A stretch of DNA of 64,000 nucleotides from SLNP01 sp964568875 (GCA_964568875.1 CAZMSH010000001.1:228835-292834), one strand, 5' to 3'. Shown: positions 36,010-44,899, numbered from the stretch's first letter. Notes: generated by a model not told the origin, from the letters alone. Translations and numbers: made by a program.

Positions 36010-38553
36010 ATGGACGCACAATTTTCACAAAGGGTTAAAGATATACTTGCCTACAGCAAAGAGGAAGCAATAAGACTTGGTAACAGCCACATCAGTCCTG
36101 AACACCTTTTTCTGGGCATACTACGTGACGGTGAAGGCTTTGCAATTGATATTCTTATTAACCAGGGGGCTGACCTTTTGTCATTAAAGAGCTCGATAGA
36201 GAAGAGCATCAGGGTTGACAAACCCATACCACTTGTAGACCGCGATATGATACCTCTTCTTAAGAGCACTGAGAGAGTTCTGAAGCTTGTATATCTTGAG
36301 GCCAAAGCCATGAAGAGCGGCACGATTGAGTCTGAGCATCTGCTTCTAGCCATTCTTAAGGATGAGGGATCGCTGGTGACCAGGATACTAACTGAACTAG
36401 ATATAGACTATCTTAGCGTGCGTCGCACCGTAGAGAGTGATCCGCCGTCATCCAAAGCCGATTTTCCCAGGGAGGATGACGAGGAGATGCCGGGGTACGG
36501 TGGAGGCCAGGGCCGCAGTCAGGGATCGTCACCGGGATCAAAACCGACTTCTGAAACGCCTGTCCTTGACAATTTCGGTATTGACCTGACAAAGGCTGCT
36601 GAAGAGGGTCGCCTTGACCCTATTGTTGGAAGGGAGAAGGAGATCGAGAGGCTTGCTCAGATCTTATCAAGGAGGAAGAAGAACAATCCGGTTCTTATCG
36701 GAGATCCGGGAGTAGGTAAATCGGCTATTGCTGAAGGTCTTGCTTTGCGCATAGTTAAGAAGAATGTCTCAAGGGTGTTGTTCAACAAGCGTGTTGTTAC
36801 TCTTGATCTGGCTTCGATTGTGGCCGGAACAAAGTACCGGGGACAGTTTGAAGAGAGAATGAAGGCAATACTTAATGAGCTGGCCAAGAACGACAATATA
36901 ATCCTGTTTATTGACGAGATACATACTATTGTGGGTGCAGGAGGCGCAACAGGGTCGCTCGATGCGGCAAATATGCTAAAGCCAGCACTGGCAAGAGGCG
37001 AAATACAATGTATAGGAGCCACAACTCTTGACGAATACAGGCAGCATATAGAGAAAGACGGTGCACTGGAGAGGCGTTTCCAGAAGATAATGGTTGATCC
37101 CACGACTATTGAAGAGACGGTAGCGATACTTCAGAATATAAAGGAAAGGTATGAGGATCATCACAATGTTACTTACACTGATGAGGCAATAGAGGCCTGT
37201 GTAAAGCTTACAAACAGATATATCAGCGACAGGCACCTGCCTGATAAGGCGATAGATGCACTTGATGAGTCAGGGTCAAGGGTTCATATTTCGAATATCG
37301 TTGTTCCGGAAAAAATTCTTGAGCTGGAGGAGCAGCTTGATGAGATCAAGAAGGAGAAGATGATGGCTGTAAAGAGCCAGAATTTTGAGAAGGCAGCAAG
37401 CTATCGTGACAGAGAGAGAGACCTTCATGATATGATGGAGCAGGAGAAGAAGAAATGGGAAAAGGAACTTGCCCTGAATCGCGAAATTGTTGATGAAGAA
37501 AAGGTTGCAGAGGTTGTTGCTATGATGACAGGCGTGCCTGTTCAGCGCATTGCCCAGACGGAAGGCTTCAGGCTTCTGCAGATGGCTAATGAGCTTCGCA
37601 GGTCGGTAATCGGTCAGGATGATGCAATAGCAAAGATTGTTAAGGCAATACAGCGCAACAGGGCCGGTCTTAAGGATCCTAACAAGCCCATTGGCACCTT
37701 CATATTCCTTGGGCCGACTGGCGTGGGTAAGACTCAGCTTGCAAAGATTCTGGCAAAATTCCTGTTCGACTCGGCCGACAACCTGATACGCATCGATATG
37801 AGCGAATATATGGAGAAGTTCTCGGTATCGAGACTTGTAGGGGCTCCTCCCGGATATATCGGCTATGAAGAGGGAGGGCAACTTACTGAAAAGGTACGTC
37901 GCAGGCCCTATTCTGTTGTTCTTCTTGATGAGATTGAAAAAGCGCACCCTGATGTATTTCACATCCTGCTTCAGGTTCTCGACGAAGGGCAGTTGACTGA
38001 CAGCCTTGGAAGAAGGATTGACTTCAAGAATACTATTGTCATAATGACATCCAACATAGGTACAAGGCAGCTTTCTGACTTCGGACAGGGTATCGGATTT
38101 GAAACCGCCGCCAAAAAAACAGCCCGTGACGATCACGCCAGGAGCGTTATACAAAAAGCACTTCATAAGACATTCGCGCCTGAGTTCCTTAACAGGATAG
38201 ATGATGTAGTGATGTTCAACTCACTTGGCAAGGAAGATATCGACAAAATTATTGATATCGAGCTTAAAGGCCTCTATGAAAGAGTTGAATCGCTTGGTTA
38301 TCAGCTAAGAATAAGCGCACAGGCCAGGGATTATATTGCCAATAAGGGATTTGATGCCCAGTATGGCGCCCGTCCGCTTAAGAGAGCAATTCAGAAATAC
38401 CTTGAAGATCCGATGGCTGAGGTGCTCATCAAGGCCCCTGGTTCCGAAGGAGATATGATAAATGTGGGTTATAATAAAAAGAAGGAGCAGATAACAATCA
38501 GGGTAAAGAAAGTCTCCTCTCCACCGGAAATAACCGGTAAGGAGACTAGCTGA
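36010..38553 (+). CDS. clpC: Clp protease ATPase subunit, ClpC type
   Basis: This AAA+ unfoldase feeds ClpP. It has 847 residues: a Clp N-domain with two repeats (1-145), a Gly/Ser-rich linker, a first AAA domain with Walker A GDPGVGKSAIAEG near 231, a UVR-like middle segment (MAVKSQNFEKAASYRDRERD), a second AAA domain with Walker A GPTGVGKTQLAK near 568, and the D2-small domain (YGARPLKRAIQKYLEDPMAE). The UVR motif and short middle domain favour ClpC over ClpB. The start was set at ATG 36010 (MDAQFSQRVKD) from family similarity. The last 8 bp overlap the convergent rimO gene. Confidence 0.93.
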   Translation: MDAQFSQRVKDILAYSKEEAIRLGNSHISPEHLFLGILRDGEGFAIDILINQGADLLSLKSSIEKSIRVDKPIPLVDRDMIPLLKSTERVLKLVYLEAKAMKSGTIESEHLLLAILKDEGSLVTRILTELDIDYLSVRRTVESDPPSSKADFPREDDEEMPGYGGGQGRSQGSSPGSKPTSETPVLDNFGIDLTKAAEEGRLDPIVGREKEIERLAQILSRRKKNNPVLIGDPGVGKSAIAEGLALRIVKKNVSRVLFNKRVVTLDLASIVAGTKYRGQFEERMKAILNELAKNDNIILFIDEIHTIVGAGGATGSLDAANMLKPALARGEIQCIGATTLDEYRQHIEKDGALERRFQKIMVDPTTIEETVAILQNIKERYEDHHNVTYTDEAIEACVKLTNRYISDRHLPDKAIDALDESGSRVHISNIVVPEKILELEEQLDEIKKEKMMAVKSQNFEKAASYRDRERDLHDMMEQEKKKWEKELALNREIVDEEKVAEVVAMMTGVPVQRIAQTEGFRLLQMANELRRSVIGQDDAIAKIVKAIQRNRAGLKDPNKPIGTFIFLGPTGVGKTQLAKILAKFLFDSADNLIRIDMSEYMEKFSVSRLVGAPPGYIGYEEGGQLTEKVRRRPYSVVLLDEIEKAHPDVFHILLQVLDEGQLTDSLGRRIDFKNTIVIMTSNIGTRQLSDFGQGIGFETAAKKTARDDHARSVIQKALHKTFAPEFLNRIDDVVMFNSLGKEDIDKIIDIELKGLYERVESLGYQLRISAQARDYIANKGFDAQYGARPLKRAIQKYLEDPMAEVLIKAPGSEGDMINVGYNKKKEQITIRVKKVSSPPEITGKETS

Positions 38554-39844
38554 TAATCTCTCCGTAGAGATCGAACTCACCGGAATCATTTATCCTGACA
38601 TTATAGATGGTTCCGGTTTTTATTTCCGGACTGAATGGAATGAGGACCTCCTGGTCAATTTCAGGACTGTCATATTCTGTCCTTCCTGTAAGCCAGTCCC
38701 CTTCACTTCCGTCGATCATCACCGGCATTATCTTTCCCTGTAAGTTACGGTTAAGAACTGTGGATATCTCCTGCTGTAAATCCATTAAGGCTTCCACTCT
38801 TTCCCTTTTTACAATATCACTGATGTTATCAGCATATTTTCGGCCGCCGGGTGTCTTTTCTTCATGTGAATAGGCGAATACGCCCATGCGGTCAAATCGA
38901 AATTCTTTTACAAAATCATACAGTTCCCTGAACTCATCATCACCCTCTCCTGGATGTCCGACAATCAGGGTAGTCCGTATGGCACATCCTGGTATTTCTG
39001 ATCTAAGCCTGCTCAGAAGATTGACTGTTTCCTGACGGTTATGTTTCCGGTTCATCATTTTCAGCACCTTATCATTTATATGCTGAACGGGAATGTCGAT
39101 ATAGCTGCAGACCTCAGGAATATCTCTTATTACCGGAATAAGTGATCCCGGAAAATCAGATGGATACAAATAGTGTAGCCTTATCCAGTCAAAGAGCTTA
39201 AGGTCTGATATCTGTCTCACAAGTGAGTCAATACGGCGTTCACCGTAGATATCAAAGCCGTAATATGTCAGGTCCTGGGCAATCAGAATCAGTTCCCTGA
39301 CTCCCATATCGGCAAGGTATTTTGCTTCTGTGAGAATTTCTTCAGCAGGTCGCGAGACATGTCTTCCGCGTATCATAGGTATGGCGCAGAAGGCACAATT
39401 GCGGCTGCAACCCTCACTTACCTTAAGATATGCATAATGGCCCGGGCCTGTAATTACCCTCGTATGAGGCATATAAATATCAGGAGCAATATTCAGTTCC
39501 CTGACAATATCTTCGAAATGGCATATGCCGAAGTAGTTATCTACCTCAGGTATTTCCCTCGTAAGATCTTCCCTGTATCTCTGGGCCAGACATCCGGTTA
39601 CGTATAGTTTATGTATGAGGCCTGATTTTCTTGCTTCAACGAATTTCAGGATAGTGTCGATGCTCTCCTCTTTTGCATCACTTATGAATCCGCAGGTATT
39701 TATTATTACAATCGGGGCTGCTCCTACAGGAGCATCATGCAATACCCTGTACCCTCCTGAAGATATTCCCGCCATTAACTTCTCAGAGTCGACAAGGTTC
39801 TTGGAGCATCCGAGAGTGACGATATTGACCTTATTAAACTTCAT
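38546..39844 (-). CDS. rimO: Ribosomal protein S12 methylthiotransferase
   Basis: This radical-SAM enzyme adds a methylthio group to an Asp of ribosomal protein S12. The 432-residue protein has the N-terminal UPF0004 domain with cysteines in TLGCSKNLVDSE, INTCGF and VTGCLAQRY, the radical-SAM triad CSRNCAFCAIP, and a C-terminal TRAM domain (from about 365, GRTEYDSPEIDQEVLIPF). GCSKN and the S12-type spacing separate it from MiaB. The start is the ATG before KFNKVNIVTLG. It is the last gene of the ribosomal cluster, 61 bp after ftsY. Confidence 0.94.
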   Translation of the reverse strand: MKFNKVNIVTLGCSKNLVDSEKLMAGISSGGYRVLHDAPVGAAPIVIINTCGFISDAKEESIDTILKFVEARKSGLIHKLYVTGCLAQRYREDLTREIPEVDNYFGICHFEDIVRELNIAPDIYMPHTRVITGPGHYAYLKVSEGCSRNCAFCAIPMIRGRHVSRPAEEILTEAKYLADMGVRELILIAQDLTYYGFDIYGERRIDSLVRQISDLKLFDWIRLHYLYPSDFPGSLIPVIRDIPEVCSYIDIPVQHINDKVLKMMNRKHNRQETVNLLSRLRSEIPGCAIRTTLIVGHPGEGDDEFRELYDFVKEFRFDRMGVFAYSHEEKTPGGRKYADNISDIVKRERVEALMDLQQEISTVLNRNLQGKIMPVMIDGSEGDWLTGRTEYDSPEIDQEVLIPFSPEIKTGTIYNVRINDSGEFDLYGEIIS

Positions 39845-39905
39845 GGAAGCATCTATTATAATTCCTGATTGCAATCATGCATGACAGGGTATCAGGTCAG
39901 GAATC

Positions 39906-40856
39906 TTAATTGAATAGTGAATCAACAAATTCAGCCTTATTAAAGATCTGAAGGTCATCAAGCTTTTCTCCTATTCCTATATATTTCACAGGAACCTTGA
40001 ACTGGTCGGAAATGCCTATTACCACACCTCCTTTAGCCGTACCGTCAAGTTTCGTAACAGCAAGGGCAGTGACCTCTGTGGCAGCCGTAAATTGCCTGGC
40101 CTGTTCAAATGCATTCTGTCCGGTCGATCCGTCGAGTATAAGCAAGACCTCATGCGGAGCATCTGCCACTACCTTTTCCATGACTCTCTTTATTTTGGAG
40201 AGCTCATTCATAAGGTTAATCTTGTTATGAAGGCGTCCGGCGGTGTCAATTATTACAACATCACTGCCAGCTGCGACGGCAGATTTTAATGTATCAAATG
40301 CTACAGATGCCGGATCAGAGCCCATATTCTGTTTCACCAGCGGCACACCTGTCCTGTCGGCCCACACCTGCAACTGATCAATAGCAGCAGCCCTGAAGGT
40401 GTCGGCTGCTCCGAGCATAACGCTTTTACCTGATTTTTTGTACTGATTGGCAAGTTTGGCGATGGTGGTCGTTTTGCCAACACCGTTAACCCCCACTACC
40501 ATAATAACATATGGCTTAAAAGGCAGGGTGTCTGAGAAGTCAGCAGGTTCACGTTCACTACTCTCCTCAAGCAGACCGGCAATCTCTTCTCTTAGTATCT
40601 TGTTTAATTCACTGACATTAAGGTATTTTTCGCGGCTGACGCGTTCTTCTATCCTTTCAATTATCCTGATCGTAGTCGATACCCCTACATCAGAAGCTAC
40701 GAGCATCTCTTCAAGATTGTCAAGAACCTCGTCATCTACTTTTGATTTACCCACTACAGCTCTCGAGAGTTTGGTGAAAACACTTTCCTTAGTCTTTTCC
40801 AGTCCCCGGTTAAGGTTCTCCTTTTTCTCTTTGCTAAGAAAACCGAGCAAGGCCAT
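39906..40856 (-). CDS. ftsY: Signal recognition particle receptor FtsY
   Basis: It is the GTPase receptor for ribosome-SRP complexes at the inner membrane, 316 residues. The N domain is short, without the long acidic A domain, and the G domain has GVNGVGKTTTIAKLA (P loop), DTFRAAAIDQL, DTAGRLHNK and TKLDGTAKGG. The start ATG 40856 (MALLGFLSKEKK) fits Bacteroidetes relatives; the frame stays open upstream to 40928. It lies in the conserved order rpmB-rpmG-DUF4295-ftsY-rimO. Confidence 0.94.
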   Translation of the reverse strand: MALLGFLSKEKKENLNRGLEKTKESVFTKLSRAVVGKSKVDDEVLDNLEEMLVASDVGVSTTIRIIERIEERVSREKYLNVSELNKILREEIAGLLEESSEREPADFSDTLPFKPYVIMVVGVNGVGKTTTIAKLANQYKKSGKSVMLGAADTFRAAAIDQLQVWADRTGVPLVKQNMGSDPASVAFDTLKSAVAAGSDVVIIDTAGRLHNKINLMNELSKIKRVMEKVVADAPHEVLLILDGSTGQNAFEQARQFTAATEVTALAVTKLDGTAKGGVVIGISDQFKVPVKYIGIGEKLDDLQIFNKAEFVDSLFN

Positions 40857-40951
40857 CTGCTTTTGATTTATGTATTTATTTTCGTAAAAAAAGCTCTCTC
40901 CTTTACGGAAGAAAGCTTTAAGTATCAACTCTCCCTCAATAAAAGAGGAGA

Positions 40952-41110
40952 TTATTGTTTTTTCGTGAAGAAATCGTTGATATGGTCGTTATGGACTATC
41001 TCTTCTTTGAAAGTATAGGCTCCGGTTTTATCAGATTTTATCATCTTGATAACCTTGCTGAATGATTTACCCTTGCCGTCTTTCAGTGTTGCTACTACCT
41101 TCTTTGCCAT
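40952..41110 (-). CDS. DUF4295 small protein
   Basis: This 52-residue gene lies between rpmG and ftsY on the minus strand. The protein begins MAKKVVATLKDGKGKSFSKV, is basic, and ends TKKQ. A DUF4295 protein in just this place is a Bacteroidetes hallmark, and its size, charge and position suggest a ribosome-associated protein, but no role is proven. The stop codon TAA is at 40952-40954 and the rpmG stop lies 11 bp upstream of its ATG. Confidence 0.88.
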   Translation of the reverse strand: MAKKVVATLKDGKGKSFSKVIKMIKSDKTGAYTFKEEIVHNDHINDFFTKKQ

Positions 41111-41121
41111 GATTTAGAGAT

Positions 41122-41310
41122 TTATTTGATTTCTCTGTGAACAGTATATTTCTTAAGTACAGGATTATACTTCTTTCTTTCAATCCTGTCAGGAGTGTTC
41201 TTCCGGTTCTTGGTTGTAATATACCTTGAAGTTCCGGGTTGTCCGCTTTCCTTATGCTCGGTGCACTCCATAATAACCTGCACCCTGTTTCCTTTTGCCT
41301 TCTTTGCCAT
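41122..41310 (-). CDS. rpmG: 50S ribosomal protein L33
   Basis: The 62-residue basic protein has the L33 body: VQVIMECTEHKES, the conserved RYITTKNRKNTPDRIE and KYNPVLKKYTVHREIK. Only one cysteine remains of the zinc ribbon, so it is the C-minus (zinc-independent) form. It lies 14 bp after rpmB and 11 bp before the DUF4295 gene. Confidence 0.95.
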   Translation of the reverse strand: MAKKAKGNRVQVIMECTEHKESGQPGTSRYITTKNRKNTPDRIERKKYNPVLKKYTVHREIK

Positions 41311-41324
41311 CTCGCGTCAGGTAT

Positions 41325-41567
41325 TTAAATTTTCTCAATTAGCCCTTTATCATTAGCCTCTTTCAGTACTGAACGGAGGCCGTTTTTGTTAATCATCTTC
41401 ATACCGGCGGCCGACACTTTCAGCCTTATCCAACGGTCTTCTTCTTCAAGATAGAATCTCTTTATAAACAGATTGGGATAAAATTTTCTCTTGGTCCTTC
41501 TTTTTGAGTGAGAAACGTTATTCCCTACCATTGGCTTTTTTCCGGTCACTTGACAAATCCTTGACAT
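41325..41567 (-). CDS. rpmB: 50S ribosomal protein L28
   Basis: The 80-residue protein carries the L28 signature CQVTGKKPMVGNNVSHSKRR, then TKRKFYPNL and a C-terminal VSAAGMKMINKNGL. It is the first gene of the rpmB-rpmG-DUF4295-ftsY-rimO transcript; the promoter must lie in the 116 bp up to cinA, which is AT-rich and holds a weak TATTTTGC box. Confidence 0.96.
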   Translation of the reverse strand: MSRICQVTGKKPMVGNNVSHSKRRTKRKFYPNLFIKRFYLEEEDRWIRLKVSAAGMKMINKNGLRSVLKEANDKGLIEKI

Positions 41568-41683
41568 CTCTCTATTATTTAACCTCTTAAATACGAAACT
41601 GATTTTCTTAAAAATCGAGTCGCAAAATACGTGATTTTTATTTAATTAACCAAATATGCAGGTCACTTTTTTACTTCCCCGGC

Positions 41684-42925
41684 TTAAATACTGATAATCT
41701 GCTCTCTAAGCATGTTCAGGGCTGCAAGTGAGAAGCGTCTGATATTCAGATTACGGTCTGTTCCGTAAGTAAATGAACGCGTTTCCGTTCCGAGATGCGA
41801 TGATACTGCCACCCATAGGGTGCCAACCGGTTTGTTTTCACTTCCTCCGTCCGGACCGGCAATTCCAGTTGTTGCTATAGAGATGCTGCTGCCTGTCAGT
41901 CTCATAACACCTTCAGCCATCTCGGCTGCGCATTCACCGCTCACAGCTCCGTATCTTTCAATAGTGTCGTGGTTAACACCTAAAATATTTTCTTTAAGTT
42001 CATTTGAGTATGCAATTACGCTGCCTTTGTAATATGCTGAGCTTCCGGGCACTGACACTATCATACGGCTGATGCTGCCGCCTGTACAACTTTCAGCTGT
42101 GGATACTGTCATGTTTCTATTTTTCAATTCTTTACCAATATGCTCTTCAAGCGATACTTCAGAATCAGCATAGATAAGATCAGGTATCACGGCCTTCAGT
42201 CTCTCCACCTGGCGGACCAACTCCTGCTCTGCCATGCTGCTGTCTGAATATCGGGCTGTAAGTCTTAGTTTAATAACCCCTGATGAAGGCAGGTATGCCA
42301 GTCTGACACCTGCGGGGAGTTCAGATTCGAAAGAGGATAATTTTTCTGCCAGATGGGCTTCCGGGAGGCCATATGTCATTATGTTTCTGTGAATGATCTC
42401 AGAGGCAATACCTCTGTTTCTGAGCATTGGTATTACATGCTCTGTCATAATGTACTTCATTTCATAGGGTACCCCCGCCATTGAAACCACTATGGCATTA
42501 TCGTTTTCAAACCACATTCCCGGGGCTGTTCCCATCCTGTTCATCAAGACGGTGCAGTTTTCAGGTACGCTGGCCTGAGCTATGTTGTTTTCATTAAGAC
42601 TTACTCCCCTCCTTCCCAGTATCTCTGATATATTGGCAAGCACCTCCTCATTTCTGACCAGTATTGTATTGAAAAACCGGCATAGTGTATCCTTTGTAAT
42701 ATCATCGCTCGTGGGTCCCAGTCCGCCGGTAATCAGTACCAGCCCGGATCTTTTAACCGCATTACCCAGAAGCTTCGTAATACGGGCAGCATCATCGGGT
42801 ATTGCTGAGATACCGGTAACCTCGATACCGAGCTTATTAAGCTCTGTTGCCATCCATACCGAATTGGTATCGGTTGTCTGGCCTGTCAGAATCTCGTCAC
42901 CTATTGATATAATTTCTGCTTTCAT
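41684..42925 (-). CDS. cinA: CinA-like protein (nicotinamide mononucleotide deamidase)
   Basis: The 413-residue protein has an N-terminal MoCo-binding-like domain (AEIISIGDEILTGQTTDTNS, LITGGLGPTSDDITKD) and a C-terminal PncC-type deamidase domain (VSTAESCTGGSISRMIV, VIAYSNELKENIL, SIATTGIAGPDGGSENKPVG). It salvages NMN for NAD recycling and also appears in DNA-uptake regulons. The start was chosen at ATG 42925 by similarity; the frame is open to 42997. Confidence 0.93.
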   Translation of the reverse strand: MKAEIISIGDEILTGQTTDTNSVWMATELNKLGIEVTGISAIPDDAARITKLLGNAVKRSGLVLITGGLGPTSDDITKDTLCRFFNTILVRNEEVLANISEILGRRGVSLNENNIAQASVPENCTVLMNRMGTAPGMWFENDNAIVVSMAGVPYEMKYIMTEHVIPMLRNRGIASEIIHRNIMTYGLPEAHLAEKLSSFESELPAGVRLAYLPSSGVIKLRLTARYSDSSMAEQELVRQVERLKAVIPDLIYADSEVSLEEHIGKELKNRNMTVSTAESCTGGSISRMIVSVPGSSAYYKGSVIAYSNELKENILGVNHDTIERYGAVSGECAAEMAEGVMRLTGSSISIATTGIAGPDGGSENKPVGTLWVAVSSHLGTETRSFTYGTDRNLNIRRFSLAALNMLREQIISI

Positions 42926-43075
42926 ATAACCACATGACTTACTAAAATGCTGCACAGGTATTTTTTTGTTAAAACCCGATGAAAATTTCCCGGTCATTCA
43001 GGCATATTCCTGAAAAATAATAATTCTGCAAAATTAATTTTTGTAAGTTTCAGACGCAATTAAAATCTCGACATA

Positions 43076-43705
43076 ATGTTAAGCAATCGGTTTATTGAAA
43101 AGTGTGAAGAGTTTATAGAGAAACTTTCAGGTTGCCATGATTCAGGCCACGATATCAGCCATATCAGAAGGGTAAGGTACAATTCACGTCTCATTAACGA
43201 CCATGAGAAGGCAGCATCTGATGATCTGCTTGATTTGTGTGCCATTTTCCACGATGTTGCTGATCACAAGTTCATTGCTGATCCTTCTGAAGTTATTGAC
43301 CAGACAAGAGAGTTTCTTTCAAGGGAGGGTATTACTGAAGAATTGATCAGCAGGATAATCTATGTAGCAGAGAACATATCATTCAGCAAGGGAGACAAAA
43401 GAGGAGAGTCAACACCGGAACTCAGGGTTGTCATGGATGCAGACAGGCTTGATGCCATGGGCGCAATCGGCATTGCCAGGGCCTTTACTTACGGGGGATT
43501 CCGCCGCAGACCACTTTATGGAGAAGAGATGGAAGGAACCACAATCGGGCATTTCAGTGAGAAATTATTACTGCTTAAGGATCTCATGAGCACCGAAGCA
43601 GGAAAAGAAATGGCGCTGGAGCGCCATCAGTACATGCTTGATTATCTTAAGCAATTTGAGCGGGAAACGGGGATCGAACCCGCGACCCTCAGCTTGGGAA
43701 GCTGA
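43076..43705 (+). CDS. HD-domain phosphohydrolase whose 3' end enters tRNA-Gly
   Basis: The 209-residue protein is of the YedJ/YpgQ type, with SGHDISHIRRVRYNS (first His-Asp), CAIFHDVADHKFI (HD motif) and VVMDADRLDAMGAIGIARA (last Asp). It probably hydrolyses nucleotide phosphates. The coding frame has no stop before the convergent tRNA-Gly gene and ends at a TGA inside it, so the last 15 residues (ETGIEPATLSLGS and two before) are antisense tRNA sequence and not a natural domain. The conserved part ends near DYLKQFERE. Confidence 0.85.
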   Translation: MLSNRFIEKCEEFIEKLSGCHDSGHDISHIRRVRYNSRLINDHEKAASDDLLDLCAIFHDVADHKFIADPSEVIDQTREFLSREGITEELISRIIYVAENISFSKGDKRGESTPELRVVMDADRLDAMGAIGIARAFTYGGFRRRPLYGEEMEGTTIGHFSEKLLLLKDLMSTEAGKEMALERHQYMLDYLKQFERETGIEPATLSLGS

Positions 43706-43730
43706 TGCTCTACCACTGAGCTACTCCCGC
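43659..43730 (-). tRNA. tRNA-Gly (anticodon CCC)
   Basis: The minus strand gives a 72-nt cloverleaf: acceptor GCGGGAG/TTCCCGC, D-arm GCTC/GAGC, anticodon arm TCAGC/GCTGA with loop TTCCCAA, T-arm GCGGG/CCCGT (G-U closing pair) with TTCGATC. The discriminator is T and CCA is not encoded. It overlaps the 3' end of the HD gene on the other strand and is the second tRNA after tRNA-Thr. Confidence 0.94.
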
Positions 43731-43839
43731 ATTATCATTAATCTCTTGTCGTCTGCCTCACACCCCACTCCATACATCACATATCTCACACCACTTCTCT
43801 CTTCTATCCTGCCGCAAACCTCACACTGCTAAACCATTG

Positions 43840-43911
43840 AGCCTCCCATGGGAGTCGAACCCACGGCCTGCTCATTACGAATGAGCTGCTCTACCACTGA
43901 GCTAAGGAGGC
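43840..43911 (-). tRNA. tRNA-Thr (anticodon CGT)
   Basis: The minus strand gives a 72-nt cloverleaf: acceptor GCCTCCT/GGGAGGC, D-arm GCTC/GAGC, anticodon arm GCTCA/TGAGC with loop TTCGTAA, T-arm CGTGG G with TTCGACT. CCA is not encoded. The 109 bp to tRNA-Gly hold no gene. Confidence 0.93.
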
Positions 43912-43921
43912 AAAACAGCTG

Positions 43922-43950
43922 CAAATATAAATATTTTTACAGAGCGACAA
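43922..43950 (-). promoter_or_regulatory. Promoter of the tRNA-Thr/tRNA-Gly unit
   Basis: On the minus strand TATATTTG (43922-43929) is a full -7 match 10 bp before tRNA-Thr, and TTG (43948-43950) lies 18 bp further upstream. Confidence 0.65.
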
Positions 43951-44014
43951 CCCTTAAGGATTTTAAACTTCTGCTATGAATTGAGAGTTGATTCCGGGGG
44001 GTGGAAAAAAAGAA

Positions 44015-44105
44015 ACAGGGCGCCGTTAGTGTGAAGAAAAAGTGTGTGTGTGTGGAATAAATATGTCTCGCTGCATTTCCTCGTGCTAAAGGATCGGCGC
44101 CCTGT
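44015..44105 (-). ncRNA. 91-nt structured RNA with perfect 11-bp terminal stem, family unknown
   Basis: On the minus strand ACAGGGCGCCG at the 5' end pairs perfectly with CGGCGCCCTGT at the 3' end. Between them lie a purine-rich stretch (CACGAGGAAATGCAGCGAG), which can partly pair with a downstream TTTCTTC, and an unpaired-looking CACACACACACA run. A full -7 box TATATTTG (44112-44119) sits six bases before the 5' end, and a T-run (CTTTTTTT, 44004-44014) follows the 3' stem as in an intrinsic terminator. There is no open frame. GGAA...GCAGC recalls the SRP RNA tip, but the hairpin expected for SRP does not form. Confidence 0.6.
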
Positions 44106-44111
44106 GTAGTG

Positions 44112-44119
44112 CAAATATA
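44112..44119 (-). promoter_or_regulatory. -7 element upstream of the 91-nt RNA
   Basis: On the minus strand TATATTTG matches TAnnTTTG and is placed correctly for a transcript start at about 44105. No convincing TTG is seen at the usual distance upstream, which is inside the end of fabG. Confidence 0.5.
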
Positions 44120-44130
44120 ATAATATTTAA

Positions 44131-44877
44131 TTACGTAAGCATACCTCCGCAAACATTTATTACCTGTCCTGTAACATATGATGACAGGTCAGAGGCCAGG
44201 AAAAGTGTTACATCGGCCACATCATCGGGGGTTCCGCCTCTGCGAAGTGGTATCTTACCTGTCCACTCACTCTTCACTTCATCGGGCAGTTTGTCGGTCA
44301 TTTCCGTCAGAATAAACCCGGGAGCTATAGCATTGCATCTTACATTTCTCGAACCCAGCTCCTTTGCCATACTCTTGGTAAAGCCGATAATACCGGCCTT
44401 TGATGCAGAGTAGTTTGCCTGACCGGCATTACCTGAGACACCTACAACAGAACTCATATTAATGATGGAACCGGCTTTCTGCTTCATCATCGGCCTGAGT
44501 ACCGCCTTGGTGAGGTTGAATACCGATTTCAGGTTAACGGCGATTACCTCGTCCCACTGCTGTTCGGTCATTCTCATCAGCAGAGTATCGCGGGTAATAC
44601 CTGCATTGTTTACAAGGATATCGATAGTTTCAAAATCTTTAAGTATTTCTTCGATTACATTCTGTGAGCTTTCATAGTCAGCTGCGTTGGAGACATATCT
44701 TTTAACCTTTACTCCAAACTTCTCGCACTGGGCGCAGACCTCACAAAACTGCATGTCTTCGGTTATGTTTGTAAGAGCTATGTTGGCTCCTTCCTGTGCA
44801 AACCTTATGGCAATACTTCGGCCAATTCCCCTTGACGCACCTGTTATCAGGGCTGTTTTTCCCTCAAGTAGTTTCAT
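44131..44877 (-). CDS. fabG: 3-oxoacyl-ACP reductase
   Basis: This SDR reduces 3-oxoacyl-ACP in fatty acid elongation. The 248-residue protein has LITGASRGIGRSIAIRF, NNAGITRDTLLMRMTEQQW (the FabG-specific block), Ser in INMSSVVGVSGNAGQ, the catalytic YSASKAGIIGFTK, and a C-terminal YVTGQVINVCGGM. The start is ATG 44877 by similarity. It follows sucD by 22 bp and may be cotranscribed with it. A 91-nt RNA begins 26 bp after its stop on the same strand. Confidence 0.93.
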   Translation of the reverse strand: MKLLEGKTALITGASRGIGRSIAIRFAQEGANIALTNITEDMQFCEVCAQCEKFGVKVKRYVSNAADYESSQNVIEEILKDFETIDILVNNAGITRDTLLMRMTEQQWDEVIAVNLKSVFNLTKAVLRPMMKQKAGSIINMSSVVGVSGNAGQANYSASKAGIIGFTKSMAKELGSRNVRCNAIAPGFILTEMTDKLPDEVKSEWTGKIPLRRGGTPDDVADVTLFLASDLSSYVTGQVINVCGGMLT

Positions 44878-44899
44878 ACTGGTTCTGTTTTTACGTATA

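Noticed and set aside
37276..38166. 296-codon open frame on the minus strand inside clpC
   Set aside because: It lies wholly antisense to the second AAA domain of clpC, whose motifs are intact; the translation has no recognisable domain and is typical of a mirror frame of a long conserved gene.
43661..43705. Conserved C-terminal motif ETGIEPATLSLGS in the HD protein
   Set aside because: It is the antisense translation of tRNA-Gly, not a protein motif.
44015..44105. Small signal recognition particle RNA
   Set aside because: GGAA and GCAGC are present, but the apical stem closing the GGAA loop and the symmetric internal loop cannot be formed, and the rest of the molecule is not a single long hairpin.
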